A program made the translations under genes and the position numbers. This document shows, in pieces, positions 7,474 through 16,514 of a stretch of DNA of 64,000 nucleotides (the stretch's first letter is position 1; each line of letters opens with the position of its first letter). The DNA is from 20CM-2-55-15 sp964633285 (GTDB lineage Bacteria; Acidobacteriota; Terriglobia; 20CM-2-55-15), in NCBI GenBank assembly GCA_964633285.1, contig CAZWGA010000015.1:1-64000 (forward strand). Reading direction: 5' to 3'. The notes under the pieces were generated by a model that made no database searches, had not been told where the DNA came from, and saw nothing but the letters and a program-made list of their open reading frames with translations.

Positions 7474-9327
7474 ATGAAAAAGGGCGCACTCTTCGTTACG
7501 TTGCTCGTCCTGGCCGCAATCGCAACATCCGCCGTGGCGCAGGTAAAAAACTTCACGCCTGTGACGCAGGCGATGCTTCTGAACCCGAGTCCGGATGACT
7601 GGCTGATGTACAGCCGGACTTACGACGCGCAGCGGTACAGCCCCCTGAATCAGATCAACAAGCAGAACGTGGGCCGCCTCACGCAGGTTTGGAAGAATGA
7701 TCTTGCAACCGGGGCGATCGAGATCATTCCGATAGTTCACAACGGCATCATGTACGTCGAAGTGCCTTCGCCGGAAAACGGCATGCCCCGAACCGCCGTG
7801 CAAGCCCTCGACGCAACGAACGGTAGTCTCGTCTGGGAATACAAACGTCCCACTGGAGGCGCCGCGCGTCCGAAGACACTGGGGATTTTTGAAGACATCA
7901 TCATTTTTGCGGCGCCCGACAACTATATCGTGGGGCTCGATGCAGCGACAGGCAAAGTGCGCTGGGAAACGATGTCAACCGGCGGACTCTCTTCAGGCAC
8001 GATTGTCTTCGGTGACAAAGTTCTTACCGGGCGCACCTGCAACGGCGCGCGCGCCAACTGTTACATCGCAGCACACGATGCGCGAACCGGCAAAGAAGCG
8101 TGGCGCTTCTATACGGCAGCCGGCTCCGACGATCCCACCGGCGATGCTTCATGGGGCGGCGCTCCCGAAGCCGGACGCACCACATCGACATGGGGCCTGG
8201 GCGGCTCCTACGATCCGGTTCGAAAGACCATCTACTGGGGCGTTGCCAATCCCACCCCCAACACGCGCGCGGCGCGCCACGGCGGAAATCCGGAGGCCAT
8301 TTCAAAATCGGCGCCCGCGGATTTATACAGCAATTCGACCGTCGCGCTGAATATGGAAACCGGCAAACTGAGCTGGTACTACCAGCATTTGCCCGGCGAT
8401 GACTGGGATCAGGACTACACCAACGAGCGCATTCTGATTCACACGCGAGTCAATCCCGATTCGAAGTTTGTGAAATGGATCAACCCGGACATCCCGAAGA
8501 ATCAGGAACGCGACATCGTCGTCAACATCGGCGAAGGCGGAGGCATGTGGGCTCTCGACCGCGACACGGGCCGATTCCTGTGGGCGAATCCCTTTCCTTA
8601 TGCGGAACCGAATTTTCTGATTTCCGATATCGATGTCAAGACCGGCAAGACCACGATCAATTGGGATCTCGTTCTCAAACAACCCGGTGAACACCACATC
8701 ATTTGCGCGTACAACACGAAGTCGTACTGGCCCATGTCCTATCATCCGGGAAAGAACTCGTTCTACATTCCCTACGTTGACGACTGTCTCGATATGACGC
8801 GCGCGATTCCCGCTCCCGCCAACGCGACTGCCCAGGCTGATGGCCAGCGTGGTCAGGCGCAGGCGGCCCCAGGCGCAGATGGCGCGGGCCGCGGGCGCGG
8901 CCGTGGTCCAGCGGCCGGCAGCCAGCCGGAACAGCGCCAGCCTGTGCGCCGTCCGGGATCCGATCCGGAAAAGTTCGGCGGCATCGCCAAGGTCAATGCG
9001 GCAACCGGTGAGGTCGTGCGATTCTACGAAGGCTCGGTGCCCGGCAACGGTGCGACGCTGGCAACAGCCGGCGATCTCGTTTTCTGGGGTGACTTAAATC
9101 AGAAGTTCAGAGCTTTCGATGCCGACACCGGAAAAATCCTCTGGGAAACAACTCTCGGCGGGCCGATACAAACGAGCACCATCACGTATCGCGTGAACGG
9201 AAAACAGTACATCGCCGTCGTGACGGGACTCGGAGCGATGACTGCCAGTATTTTCCCGAGAGCGGGAGTTACCGGGATCAATCCACAGCGGAACAATGCC
9301 ATTCACGTTTTCGCATTACCCAACTGA
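7474..9327 (+). CDS. PQQ-dependent dehydrogenase (quinoprotein beta-propeller), secreted
   Basis: A 617-residue periplasmic quinoprotein, probably oxidising an alcohol. The signal peptide (residues 1-23) ends in AVAQ. The mature part shows the W-motif repeats of an eight-bladed propeller (for example DAATGKVRWE, DTGKILWE, and a C-terminal VNGKQYIAV blade). NPDIPKNQERDIV and WALDRDTGRFLW are typical of alcohol-type quinoproteins. Two cysteines (TCNGARANC, about residues 188-196) are spaced apart and not vicinal. A Gly/Arg/Ala/Gln-rich low-complexity insert (about 448-496, GRGRGRG) interrupts one blade. No CxxCH is present, so it needs an external electron acceptor. ATG 7474 is preferred over GTG 7462 because the signal peptide then starts with MKK. 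A second quinoprotein follows after 43 nt. Confidence 0.87.
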   Translation: MKKGALFVTLLVLAAIATSAVAQVKNFTPVTQAMLLNPSPDDWLMYSRTYDAQRYSPLNQINKQNVGRLTQVWKNDLATGAIEIIPIVHNGIMYVEVPSPENGMPRTAVQALDATNGSLVWEYKRPTGGAARPKTLGIFEDIIIFAAPDNYIVGLDAATGKVRWETMSTGGLSSGTIVFGDKVLTGRTCNGARANCYIAAHDARTGKEAWRFYTAAGSDDPTGDASWGGAPEAGRTTSTWGLGGSYDPVRKTIYWGVANPTPNTRAARHGGNPEAISKSAPADLYSNSTVALNMETGKLSWYYQHLPGDDWDQDYTNERILIHTRVNPDSKFVKWINPDIPKNQERDIVVNIGEGGGMWALDRDTGRFLWANPFPYAEPNFLISDIDVKTGKTTINWDLVLKQPGEHHIICAYNTKSYWPMSYHPGKNSFYIPYVDDCLDMTRAIPAPANATAQADGQRGQAQAAPGADGAGRGRGRGPAAGSQPEQRQPVRRPGSDPEKFGGIAKVNAATGEVVRFYEGSVPGNGATLATAGDLVFWGDLNQKFRAFDADTGKILWETTLGGPIQTSTITYRVNGKQYIAVVTGLGAMTASIFPRAGVTGINPQRNNAIHVFALPN

Positions 9328-9370
9328 GCTTCACAAGACACAAAGAACACAAAGGACGAAGAGACCAATC

Positions 9371-11023
9371 ATGAAACGCACACTACTTTTGACCTTGGCC
9401 GCCGCCTTCCTTATCGCCGCCTCGATCCTGGCGCAGGGACCGGGGGCACTTCCACAACGCGAAGCACCCGCGCCGAATGTCGGTTTTGACAGGCTCCTCA
9501 AAGCCACGCAGGAGCCGCAGAACTGGCTCACATACGGCGGCGCCCTGACAAGCCAGCGTTACAGCCTGCTCACCCAAATCACTCCGGCAAACGCGAAGGA
9601 TCTCGAATTGAAGTGGGTCTTCCAGAGCAGATCGCTGGAGAAACATGAAGTCACTCCGATTGTCATCAACGGAATCATGTACACGATTCAAAGTCCAAAC
9701 GACGTCATTGCGCTCGATGCCGCCACGGGCAAAACCATCTGGACGTATTCCCACAAACCGGATCCCGCTGCCAGAAACTGCTGCGGCAAGCTGACACGCG
9801 GTGTGGCCGTTCTGGGCGACAAGGTTTTTCTGGCCGCGTTCGATGCTCGAATGATTGCCATCGATGCAAAGACGGGAAAGGAACTTTGGAACACACCCGC
9901 CGCCGATCCGAAGGAAGGTTATGCATTCACGCACGCTCCGCTCGTGATCAAGGACAAAGTGATTGCGGGCACGGCCGGGGGTGAATTTGGAGTGCGTGGA
10001 TTCATCGCAGCCTGGGATGTGAATACAGGAAAAGAAGTGTGGCGTTTCAATACGGTTCCCGGTCCCGGCGAACCCGGCCATGAAACATGGAGCGGCGATT
10101 CCTGGAAACACGGCGGCGCGCCGATCTGGGTCACGGGTTCATACGATCCGGATTTGAACCTGACTTATTGGGGCACTGGAAATCCCGGTCCCGATTGGGA
10201 CGGCAACGGACGCCTTGGCGACAACCTGTATAGCTGCTCGGTCATTGCTCTGAATCCGGATACGGGCAAGCTTCAGTGGTACTACCAATTCTCTCCTCAC
10301 AATGAATTCGATTGGGATTCGACACAAACGCCCGTGCTGGCGGATATCGACTGGCAGGGCCGCACACGCAAGGTCATGCTTTGGGCGAATCGCAATGGAA
10401 TGTTCTATGTCATTGACCGGATCACCGGCGAATTCATGAAGGGCCAGCCATTCGTGAAAACGAACTGGGCGACAGGCTTCGATCCCAAGGGACGTCCGAT
10501 ACCGGCTCCGGGAATCGTCCCGACAAAGGAAGGCACGCTCGTCTATCCCGGCAATCAGGGCGGGACGAATTGGTATCCGCCGTCGTACAGTCCGCATACG
10601 GGCTTGTTCTACATTCCGACTTGGGAGAACAGCTCCACCACTTACATCAAAGGTGAGGAGCCGCCCGAGTTTCATGAGGGCCAGAACTTTTCCGGCCTGT
10701 TTCCTCGAGGCGGACAACGCGGTGATGATACGTATGGCGCCGTTCGCGCTATCGATCCCAAAACCGGCGAAAAGAAGTGGGACTACCGTCAGAATGCGCC
10801 TTCAACCGAGGCCGGCATCCTGACGACGGCATCCGACGTCCTCTTCAGCGGTAGCCGCGACGGCTCCTTCTATGCGCTGGATGCACGCGACGGCAAAATG
10901 CTCTGGCAAACCAATCTGGGACCCTCGGTTCAAGCCGGCCCCATGTCGTATTCCGTGAACGGCAAGCAGTACGTCAGCATCATGGTCGGCAGTTCGCTGT
11001 TCACATTCGGCCTGCGAAATTAA
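9371..11023 (+). CDS. PQQ-dependent dehydrogenase, alcohol dehydrogenase-like, secreted
   Basis: A 550-residue periplasmic quinoprotein with signal peptide MKRTLLLTLAAAFLIAASILA. It carries an adjacent Cys-Cys pair (NCCGKLTRG, about residue 136) matching the vicinal disulfide that stacks on PQQ in methanol and ethanol dehydrogenases. The block GNPGPDWDG...GDNLYS (about 270-287) holds the region of the catalytic aspartate, followed by HNEFDWD. The propeller W-motifs are regular and no haem motif is seen. ATG 9371 lies 43 nt after the previous stop; the longer frame would begin inside the upstream gene. The two enzymes differ in the cysteine and insert regions, so they are not recent duplicates and may have different substrates. 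Confidence 0.88.
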   Translation: MKRTLLLTLAAAFLIAASILAQGPGALPQREAPAPNVGFDRLLKATQEPQNWLTYGGALTSQRYSLLTQITPANAKDLELKWVFQSRSLEKHEVTPIVINGIMYTIQSPNDVIALDAATGKTIWTYSHKPDPAARNCCGKLTRGVAVLGDKVFLAAFDARMIAIDAKTGKELWNTPAADPKEGYAFTHAPLVIKDKVIAGTAGGEFGVRGFIAAWDVNTGKEVWRFNTVPGPGEPGHETWSGDSWKHGGAPIWVTGSYDPDLNLTYWGTGNPGPDWDGNGRLGDNLYSCSVIALNPDTGKLQWYYQFSPHNEFDWDSTQTPVLADIDWQGRTRKVMLWANRNGMFYVIDRITGEFMKGQPFVKTNWATGFDPKGRPIPAPGIVPTKEGTLVYPGNQGGTNWYPPSYSPHTGLFYIPTWENSSTTYIKGEEPPEFHEGQNFSGLFPRGGQRGDDTYGAVRAIDPKTGEKKWDYRQNAPSTEAGILTTASDVLFSGSRDGSFYALDARDGKMLWQTNLGPSVQAGPMSYSVNGKQYVSIMVGSSLFTFGLRN

Positions 11024-11039
11024 GCGACCCGTAGCACCC

Positions 11040-11081
11040 GGTGTCAGACCCTTGCTTCATCAGTTCTTTGGGTCTGACACC
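11040..11081. terminator. Inverted repeat GGTGTCAGACCC / GGGTCTGACACC between convergent genes
   Basis: Two perfectly complementary 12-bp arms (11040-11051 and 11070-11081) flank an 18-nt loop. It lies between the stop codons of a plus-strand and a minus-strand gene and could act as a bidirectional terminator. It lacks a clear U-tract. The GTCAGAC word also occurs next to repeat copy 1 and inside rimO, so it may be a REP-type element. Confidence 0.5.
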
Positions 11082-11090
11082 GATCTCGCT

Positions 11091-11606
11091 TTAATTCGCT
11101 TTTTTCTTCCTTAGCACGGCCGCCGAAATCAAAGTCATCACCAACCCAACCGGGAACGGCTCCACGAATGTAATGGCCGCATTGAAAAGCGGATTATCGT
11201 AAAGCTCCTTGAATTTCTTCATCTGTTCAACCTGGGCCGCAACCGCGGCATCACTCGCGCCTGAAACTTTCGCCTGTTCGACGATATGGGCGGCGTACTT
11301 ATCCATAAATCCATTGTTGAACTTGAAGTACAGAACTTCCCACGTGATGTCGTAGCAGACGCAGGCGATAAGCATGATCAGAATGCCGGCTGTGAATGCC
11401 TTGCCAAACGTGATCTTTCCGCCTATGGAATCGCGATAGGAGCGAATTCCAAAGAAGACCATTAAGAACGACAGCACCATCGTCGTATAGCCGATCACTT
11501 CGGCTTCGCTGAATCCGATGCTTCCCTGAAAACGCCAGGCGCCGGCCATCATGATGGACAGGATCCCGCCTGAAATCAGACCAAAAGTAAGAACTGTTTT
11601 TTTCAT
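11091..11606 (-). CDS. DUF4199 family membrane protein
   Basis: A 171-residue inner-membrane protein with four predicted helices. Two lie near the N-terminus (residues 5-25 and 35-53), one at about 70-90 after the short motif GKITFGKAF, and one near the C-terminus at about 142-162, ending in RKKK. The GG-x-I-x-F-x-KAF-x-x-G block and overall plan match DUF4199, a family of unknown function common in Bacteroidota and Acidobacteriota. The start has a clear AGGAG ribosome site. The next gene upstream on the same strand encodes a membrane-tethered LuxR-type regulator, a recurrent neighbour. Confidence 0.78.
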   Translation of the reverse strand: MKKTVLTFGLISGGILSIMMAGAWRFQGSIGFSEAEVIGYTTMVLSFLMVFFGIRSYRDSIGGKITFGKAFTAGILIMLIACVCYDITWEVLYFKFNNGFMDKYAAHIVEQAKVSGASDAAVAAQVEQMKKFKELYDNPLFNAAITFVEPFPVGLVMTLISAAVLRKKKAN

Positions 11607-11676
11607 TGGTTTCTCCTCAATTGAATTTTCCAGGGGGGAAGGTAGACGTCTCGCAGTTTTTTGTCGTCATACGTTC

Positions 11677-11710
11677 GGATGATTTTTCGATCTCGGGGCC
11701 AAAATCATCC
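11677..11710 (-). terminator. Hairpin downstream of the LuxR-type gene
   Basis: GGATGATTTT (11677-11686) and AAAATCATCC (11701-11710) form a perfect 10-bp stem with a 14-nt loop, just 3' of the regulator gene's stop on the minus strand. No long U-run follows, so termination is plausible and not certain. Confidence 0.35.
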
Positions 11711-11720
11711 TTTGGAATGA

Positions 11721-12164
11721 CTAAGGAATCAAGCCGGCCGTCTTTCCAAGCTGCACGGCCTGTGTCCGTCGTTTCGCTCCGAGCTTGTCGAAGAGGCGGC
11801 TTGAATGTGTTTTAACGGTGTTTTCGCTCACGAACAACTGCTCCGCGATTTCGCGATTGCTGAGTCCTTTCGCGATGCACTCGAGTATTTCCAGTTCACG
11901 GGGCGTGATTCCGAGTTCGCCGAGTTTCTGTTCGTTCAATGAAAAGGGAGTCGATGGAACGGGGACTTCACGGACAACTACCGTTTCCCTGGTCCGGGTC
12001 AGCTTGAGTCCCAGCACAATGCCGATAACCGCGAACAAAGCAGCGATGAAACCTCCGTAGATCTCCACGGAGTGTTCGATAACCAGCAGGCGATATTCGG
12101 CGAGTCTCAACGCGGCAATCAGAAGACCGCCCGACAGGCCATAAATCAGAATGTGGCGTTTCAT
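11721..12164 (-). CDS. Membrane-tethered LuxR-family transcriptional regulator
   Basis: A 147-residue protein with two N-terminal TM helices (about residues 4-22 and 34-56), a short linker and a C-terminal LuxR/GerE helix-turn-helix (about 85-140; TPRELEILECIAKGLSNREI, then SENTVKTH). There is no receiver domain, so any signal must come through the membrane segment or a partner. The frame is open 53 codons further upstream, but those residues overlap the 5' end of the divergent receptor gene and look non-coding; the ATG at 12164 gives a sensible TM start. DUF4199 lies downstream and an Oar-like receptor is divergent, so it may control either or both (inference). Confidence 0.8.
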   Translation of the reverse strand: MKRHILIYGLSGGLLIAALRLAEYRLLVIEHSVEIYGGFIAALFAVIGIVLGLKLTRTRETVVVREVPVPSTPFSLNEQKLGELGITPRELEILECIAKGLSNREIAEQLFVSENTVKTHSSRLFDKLGAKRRTQAVQLGKTAGLIP

Positions 12165-12276
12165 GGACTCAACCGTTGTCGTCTTAAAACGAAAGGTGAT
12201 AGCCTCACGGCCGAGCAACCCCCAAAAAGAGGAGCCGCTAAAGCTGCGCCAAGCACGATAGATGAAGGAGGAGATG

Positions 12277-15200
12277 ATGCCAAGATTCTTTATTGCCGCA
12301 TTGTTCGTGTTTATCGTTTTCACCGGTCAATGCTTCGGCCAATCGACAAACGCAACGGTAAGTGGAACCGTTGCCGACTCGACCGGTGCGGTTCTGCCGG
12401 GAGTCTCCGTCACCGCGACCAACAATGGAACAGGTGTGGTCAACACAGTCGTTACCAACGAAGGTGGTGTCTATACACTTCCGAGCCTGCTTCCGGGCGT
12501 TTACAAGGTCAGCGCGGAACTTCCAGGTTTTCAGATCAAGACATATACGAACGTTCAACTCGGCAATGCCGACAAAATCCGTCTGAATTTCGCGCTGCAG
12601 GTGGCGACGCAGGCGCAGTCGGTGGAGGTCACAGTAGCGGCGGATACCTTGCTGGCAACTTCAAGTTCGTCTGTCGGTGAAATCCTCTCGCAAACCCGCG
12701 TCCAGGACCTGCCCACGGTGAGCAACAATGTGCTCGACCTTTATCGCCTGATGCCCGGCGTCCGTGTTAATGACGATGGAGTCAGCGGAAGTTTCGCGGG
12801 TTTGAGCGCTTTTGGTACGGTCAATATCCAGCGGGATGGCGTCGATGCGGCGGGTGGAGCGCGATTTGGCTCCAATGCCTTGTCGGCGACGTACATGAGC
12901 CCGGACCTGATTGGCGAAGCTCGATTGATTGTGGCTCCAGTCGACGCGGAAATGGGACGAGGCAACGCGCAGATCCAGTTCCTGACGCGGTCCGGAACCA
13001 ATCAATTTCACGGCAGCGGCGCATGGTTTGTCCGCAACAGCGCGCTGGACGCGAACACGTGGAACAACAATAAACAAATCGATCCTAAAACCGGTTTGTG
13101 GAAGGCGACACAGCCCGATTGGGCCAACAATCATCAATTCACAGGCAGCATCGGCGGTCCGATTGTGAAGAACAAAACGTTCTTCTTCGCGCTCTGGGAC
13201 AGCCTGCTGGTCAACGGACGCACCACGCCGAATTCGATCGTCCTGACTCCATGCGCGCGGCGGGGAATCTTTCGTTACTGGGACACAGGCAGCAGTGCGC
13301 TCACGAACATGTGGAATAACGGCAATGCGGTCCAGGCACTTCAGTCCACAGGTACGACTCCGACAATCGCCGTCGTTGATGGGCTGGGCAATCCGCTGCG
13401 GCCCGAAAAAAATCCTGACGGCAGCCCCTTCACCGGCACCCTGCGATACGTCAGCGTGTTCGGTTCTCTCGCGAATGTTCCTGCAACATCCGATTGTTCC
13501 GACGCAGTTGTGCAGGGGAGTCCGTGGGACACGAATCGCACAAAGATGGACACAACGGGCTTTGTAGCGAAGGTCCTTTCAAAAATGCCGCTGCCGAACA
13601 ATTACGAAGCCGTCCAGGGCACCGGCGCCACGGCAATCAACAGCGACGGTCTGAACACCGCCGGGTATCGTTGGACGCGGAACGAAAGCAGCGGGACTGA
13701 GAGTATTTTTGGGACAAATACAGCGGGCATCGCAAGTCTGTCCGGTCTCGGCCGCAAACAGATCAACACCAAGATCGATCACAATTTCAATTCGAAGAAC
13801 AAGCTCGGCGTCAGCTACACCTACGAACGCTCCGCAGGCAACGCCAACTACGAAACATGGCCGGGTGGTTTCCGCGGCAGCGTGTTCCGTCATCCGCAAA
13901 CGCTGGCTTTGAACTTCACCACGACACTCTCATCGACGCTCCTTAACGAAGTGCGCGTCGGAAACCGGCGTATCGGAGGAAATACGTTCAACGGAATGAA
14001 TGATCCGGTAAACGGGACAGCGGCACAGGCTTTCTTCCCCAACTATGCGGGCTATCCCGTCATGGTCGGATTGGGCGCCGGGCAGACGAACTTCCAATCC
14101 AATCAGCCTCTCGGCGGCGGCTCAACGTCCACCTACAACGATGTGACCAACCTTCTGTCGTTTGGCAATTCACTCAGTTGGACGAAAGGCAAGCACGGAT
14201 TCAAATTCGGCGGTGAAATGCGCCGGGGACACTCGCTCGGATACGACGCCGGAATCACGGTCACCAGCATTCCTCGCGCTACCGGCGGCGACGCTCCGCT
14301 CGCCGCAATACCGACAAATGCAATCAGCGCCGCAAACATGCCCGGCCTCGGGGGCTCGAGCTCCGGCGGAAACAATCAGCGCATGCGCAATCTGCTGAGT
14401 TTTCTTTCCGGCTCTCTGGCCAGTTTGACCCAGTTCTATTACATGCAAACTCCCACCAGGCTCGATGCGTTTGAGACATACAAGACATTTCCGCAGCGGA
14501 TTCGCGATACCCATCAGAACGAAGCGAGTTTTTTCGTCAAAGACGATTGGAAGCTCATGCGAAGTCTGACGCTCAATCTCGGCCTGAGATGGGACTACTA
14601 CGGCGTTCCGTACGACGCCAATGGCTTGACGCCGCTGACAGTCGGAGGTCCGGGGCGCATTTTCGGAATTTCCGGAAACAGTTTCAACGATTGGTTTGCG
14701 CCAGGCGTTCGCGGTGATCTGACTTCCGTCGAGTTCGTCGGGAAGAATTCACCGAACCCGAACAAGTCCTGGTATTCGAACGATTGGAATAATTTCGGTC
14801 CCGCTGTTGGATTCGCATGGCAGCTTCCCTGGCTGGGCGCCGGCAAGACAACCATACGCGGCGGCTATCAGATGACGTACAACGCGGGCCAGGTCGCGAA
14901 TGCGATCACTCAGGAAAACAATGTACCCAGCAGCACTCTGAACGCCACATATAGCGGGGACAGCGTCAACTCGTACCTCGATCTCACGAAGATTGTTTCC
15001 CTGGTGCCAGTGCCGGCGATCATCAAACCGATGCAAACGACGCCGCTCACCGATCGAAGCCAGCAAATCTACGCTCCTCAACCCGGCCTGGTTAATCCAT
15101 ATGCGCAGGATGTGACATTGTCGGTAACGCGCAGCATTACTCAGAACGTCACAGTGGATCTGCGCTACATCGGCACGCTCGGCCGGAAGCAGTGGAATGC

Positions 15201-16485
15201 CGCGTTCCAGCTCAACTCGCCCAATTTTCTCACCAACGGATTGAAGGACGCTTTCGATGCTGCGCGCGCCGGAGACGACAGCAATCCCAGCCTGCAGCTC
15301 CTCGAACGCATGTTTAAGGGAATCAATATCGCCGGAGCGGGCGCTGTGGGTTCGACGGTCAATGGCGTTCTGCAAACAGCCGGAGCGCAACTGCGCGCAT
15401 CCACGGCAACAGCGACGGGCGTGACTGGAAACCTTCAGAGCAACCTTGCGAACGGAAATTACGCCAACGTTGCCGCAATTCTGAACGTGATGAATTACTC
15501 GAGCGCCACCAATTCAACCTTACCGGTTATTCCTTCCGGCGTTAACGGCGCCGTGCTGCGGAACAGCGGACAGTTTCCGGAGAACTTCATAGTCACGAAT
15601 CCGCAGTACAGCAGCGTTTTCATGATCGCCAATTCCAACTACAACAATTACCACTCGCTGGAAGCCCAAATCACGTTGCGGCCGCTTCATGGACTCAGCA
15701 TGCAGTCGACATACACATGGAGCAAGAATCTCGGGGTCAACTGGGCCGTCAACAGCCAATACACGAACCCGCTCGACCGCAAAGCCGACTACGCCGTATT
15801 GGCCGACAATCGAACGCACGATTTCCGCAACAATGGTTCATTCGTCCTTCCATTCGGCCCGCACAAATTATTCTTCAGCGGTTCCAGTGGACCTCTGGCG
15901 CGCATCCTCGAGAACTGGCAGGCCGGGTGGATCATCAACATAAACAGCGGACAGCCCATGACCGTTACGGCACAAAACACGCTATATGCGAATACGACCG
16001 GTACCAATGCCGGCCTGACCGATATCGTCGGCGGGTTCGACAGAAACGGGAAAGTGCAGTGGACGAACGGCGCGGCCAGTGGGAGTTTCTTCATGGGCGG
16101 CAATTTGAAACAAGTGACCGACCCGCAATGCGCTCGAATCGCATCGAGCCTTCAGAGTCTCTGTACACTCAATGCTGTTGCGGACATCACGACGAATCAG
16201 CTTCTGCTGGAGAATCCTCTTCCGGGCCGGCGCGGCACTTTCGGCCTTCGATCGATCGAAGCACCCGGCCGCTGGCGCTTCGATGCAAACGTGAGTAAAG
16301 CCATTGCCGTTGCGGAAGGCAAGAGCCTGCAGTTCCGTCTAGATGCCACCGATGTACTCAATCATCCGGAACCGGCAACTCCGTTGCTCGATATCAATAC
16401 AGCAAACTTCGGTTTGATCACGGGAACCAACGCGAAGACGACTCTGCACCGGCAATTTCAGGCTTCGCTGCGATTGATTTTCTGA
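12277..16485 (+). CDS. Oar-like TonB-dependent receptor with carboxypeptidase-regulatory domain
   Basis: A 1,402-residue outer-membrane receptor of the type hugely expanded in Acidobacteriota. A signal peptide (about 1-21) is followed by a CarboxypepD_reg-like beta-sandwich (about 24-105, VSGTVADSTGAVLPGVSVTA). A plug domain (about 125-250, around LYRLMPGV) comes next, then a long beta-barrel ending in the terminal aromatic pattern RLIF. It would import large organic ligands, probably glycans or peptides, with TonB/ExbBD energy. No TonB system is in the window. GGAGG at 12267-12271 sits 5 nt before ATG 12277, favouring it over ATG 12262 or 12274. It is divergent from the LuxR-type gene. Confidence 0.87.
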   Translation: MPRFFIAALFVFIVFTGQCFGQSTNATVSGTVADSTGAVLPGVSVTATNNGTGVVNTVVTNEGGVYTLPSLLPGVYKVSAELPGFQIKTYTNVQLGNADKIRLNFALQVATQAQSVEVTVAADTLLATSSSSVGEILSQTRVQDLPTVSNNVLDLYRLMPGVRVNDDGVSGSFAGLSAFGTVNIQRDGVDAAGGARFGSNALSATYMSPDLIGEARLIVAPVDAEMGRGNAQIQFLTRSGTNQFHGSGAWFVRNSALDANTWNNNKQIDPKTGLWKATQPDWANNHQFTGSIGGPIVKNKTFFFALWDSLLVNGRTTPNSIVLTPCARRGIFRYWDTGSSALTNMWNNGNAVQALQSTGTTPTIAVVDGLGNPLRPEKNPDGSPFTGTLRYVSVFGSLANVPATSDCSDAVVQGSPWDTNRTKMDTTGFVAKVLSKMPLPNNYEAVQGTGATAINSDGLNTAGYRWTRNESSGTESIFGTNTAGIASLSGLGRKQINTKIDHNFNSKNKLGVSYTYERSAGNANYETWPGGFRGSVFRHPQTLALNFTTTLSSTLLNEVRVGNRRIGGNTFNGMNDPVNGTAAQAFFPNYAGYPVMVGLGAGQTNFQSNQPLGGGSTSTYNDVTNLLSFGNSLSWTKGKHGFKFGGEMRRGHSLGYDAGITVTSIPRATGGDAPLAAIPTNAISAANMPGLGGSSSGGNNQRMRNLLSFLSGSLASLTQFYYMQTPTRLDAFETYKTFPQRIRDTHQNEASFFVKDDWKLMRSLTLNLGLRWDYYGVPYDANGLTPLTVGGPGRIFGISGNSFNDWFAPGVRGDLTSVEFVGKNSPNPNKSWYSNDWNNFGPAVGFAWQLPWLGAGKTTIRGGYQMTYNAGQVANAITQENNVPSSTLNATYSGDSVNSYLDLTKIVSLVPVPAIIKPMQTTPLTDRSQQIYAPQPGLVNPYAQDVTLSVTRSITQNVTVDLRYIGTLGRKQWNAAFQLNSPNFLTNGLKDAFDAARAGDDSNPSLQLLERMFKGINIAGAGAVGSTVNGVLQTAGAQLRASTATATGVTGNLQSNLANGNYANVAAILNVMNYSSATNSTLPVIPSGVNGAVLRNSGQFPENFIVTNPQYSSVFMIANSNYNNYHSLEAQITLRPLHGLSMQSTYTWSKNLGVNWAVNSQYTNPLDRKADYAVLADNRTHDFRNNGSFVLPFGPHKLFFSGSSGPLARILENWQAGWIININSGQPMTVTAQNTLYANTTGTNAGLTDIVGGFDRNGKVQWTNGAASGSFFMGGNLKQVTDPQCARIASSLQSLCTLNAVADITTNQLLLENPLPGRRGTFGLRSIEAPGRWRFDANVSKAIAVAEGKSLQFRLDATDVLNHPEPATPLLDINTANFGLITGTNAKTTLHRQFQASLRLIF

Positions 16486-16514
16486 GCCGCGTTAAGACCG
16501 GAGATGAGGAACAG

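Noticed and set aside
8818..8962. Low-complexity stretch in the first PQQ dehydrogenase as a frameshift scar
   Set aside because: The frame is continuous with normal propeller motifs on both sides, so it is treated as an insert loop.
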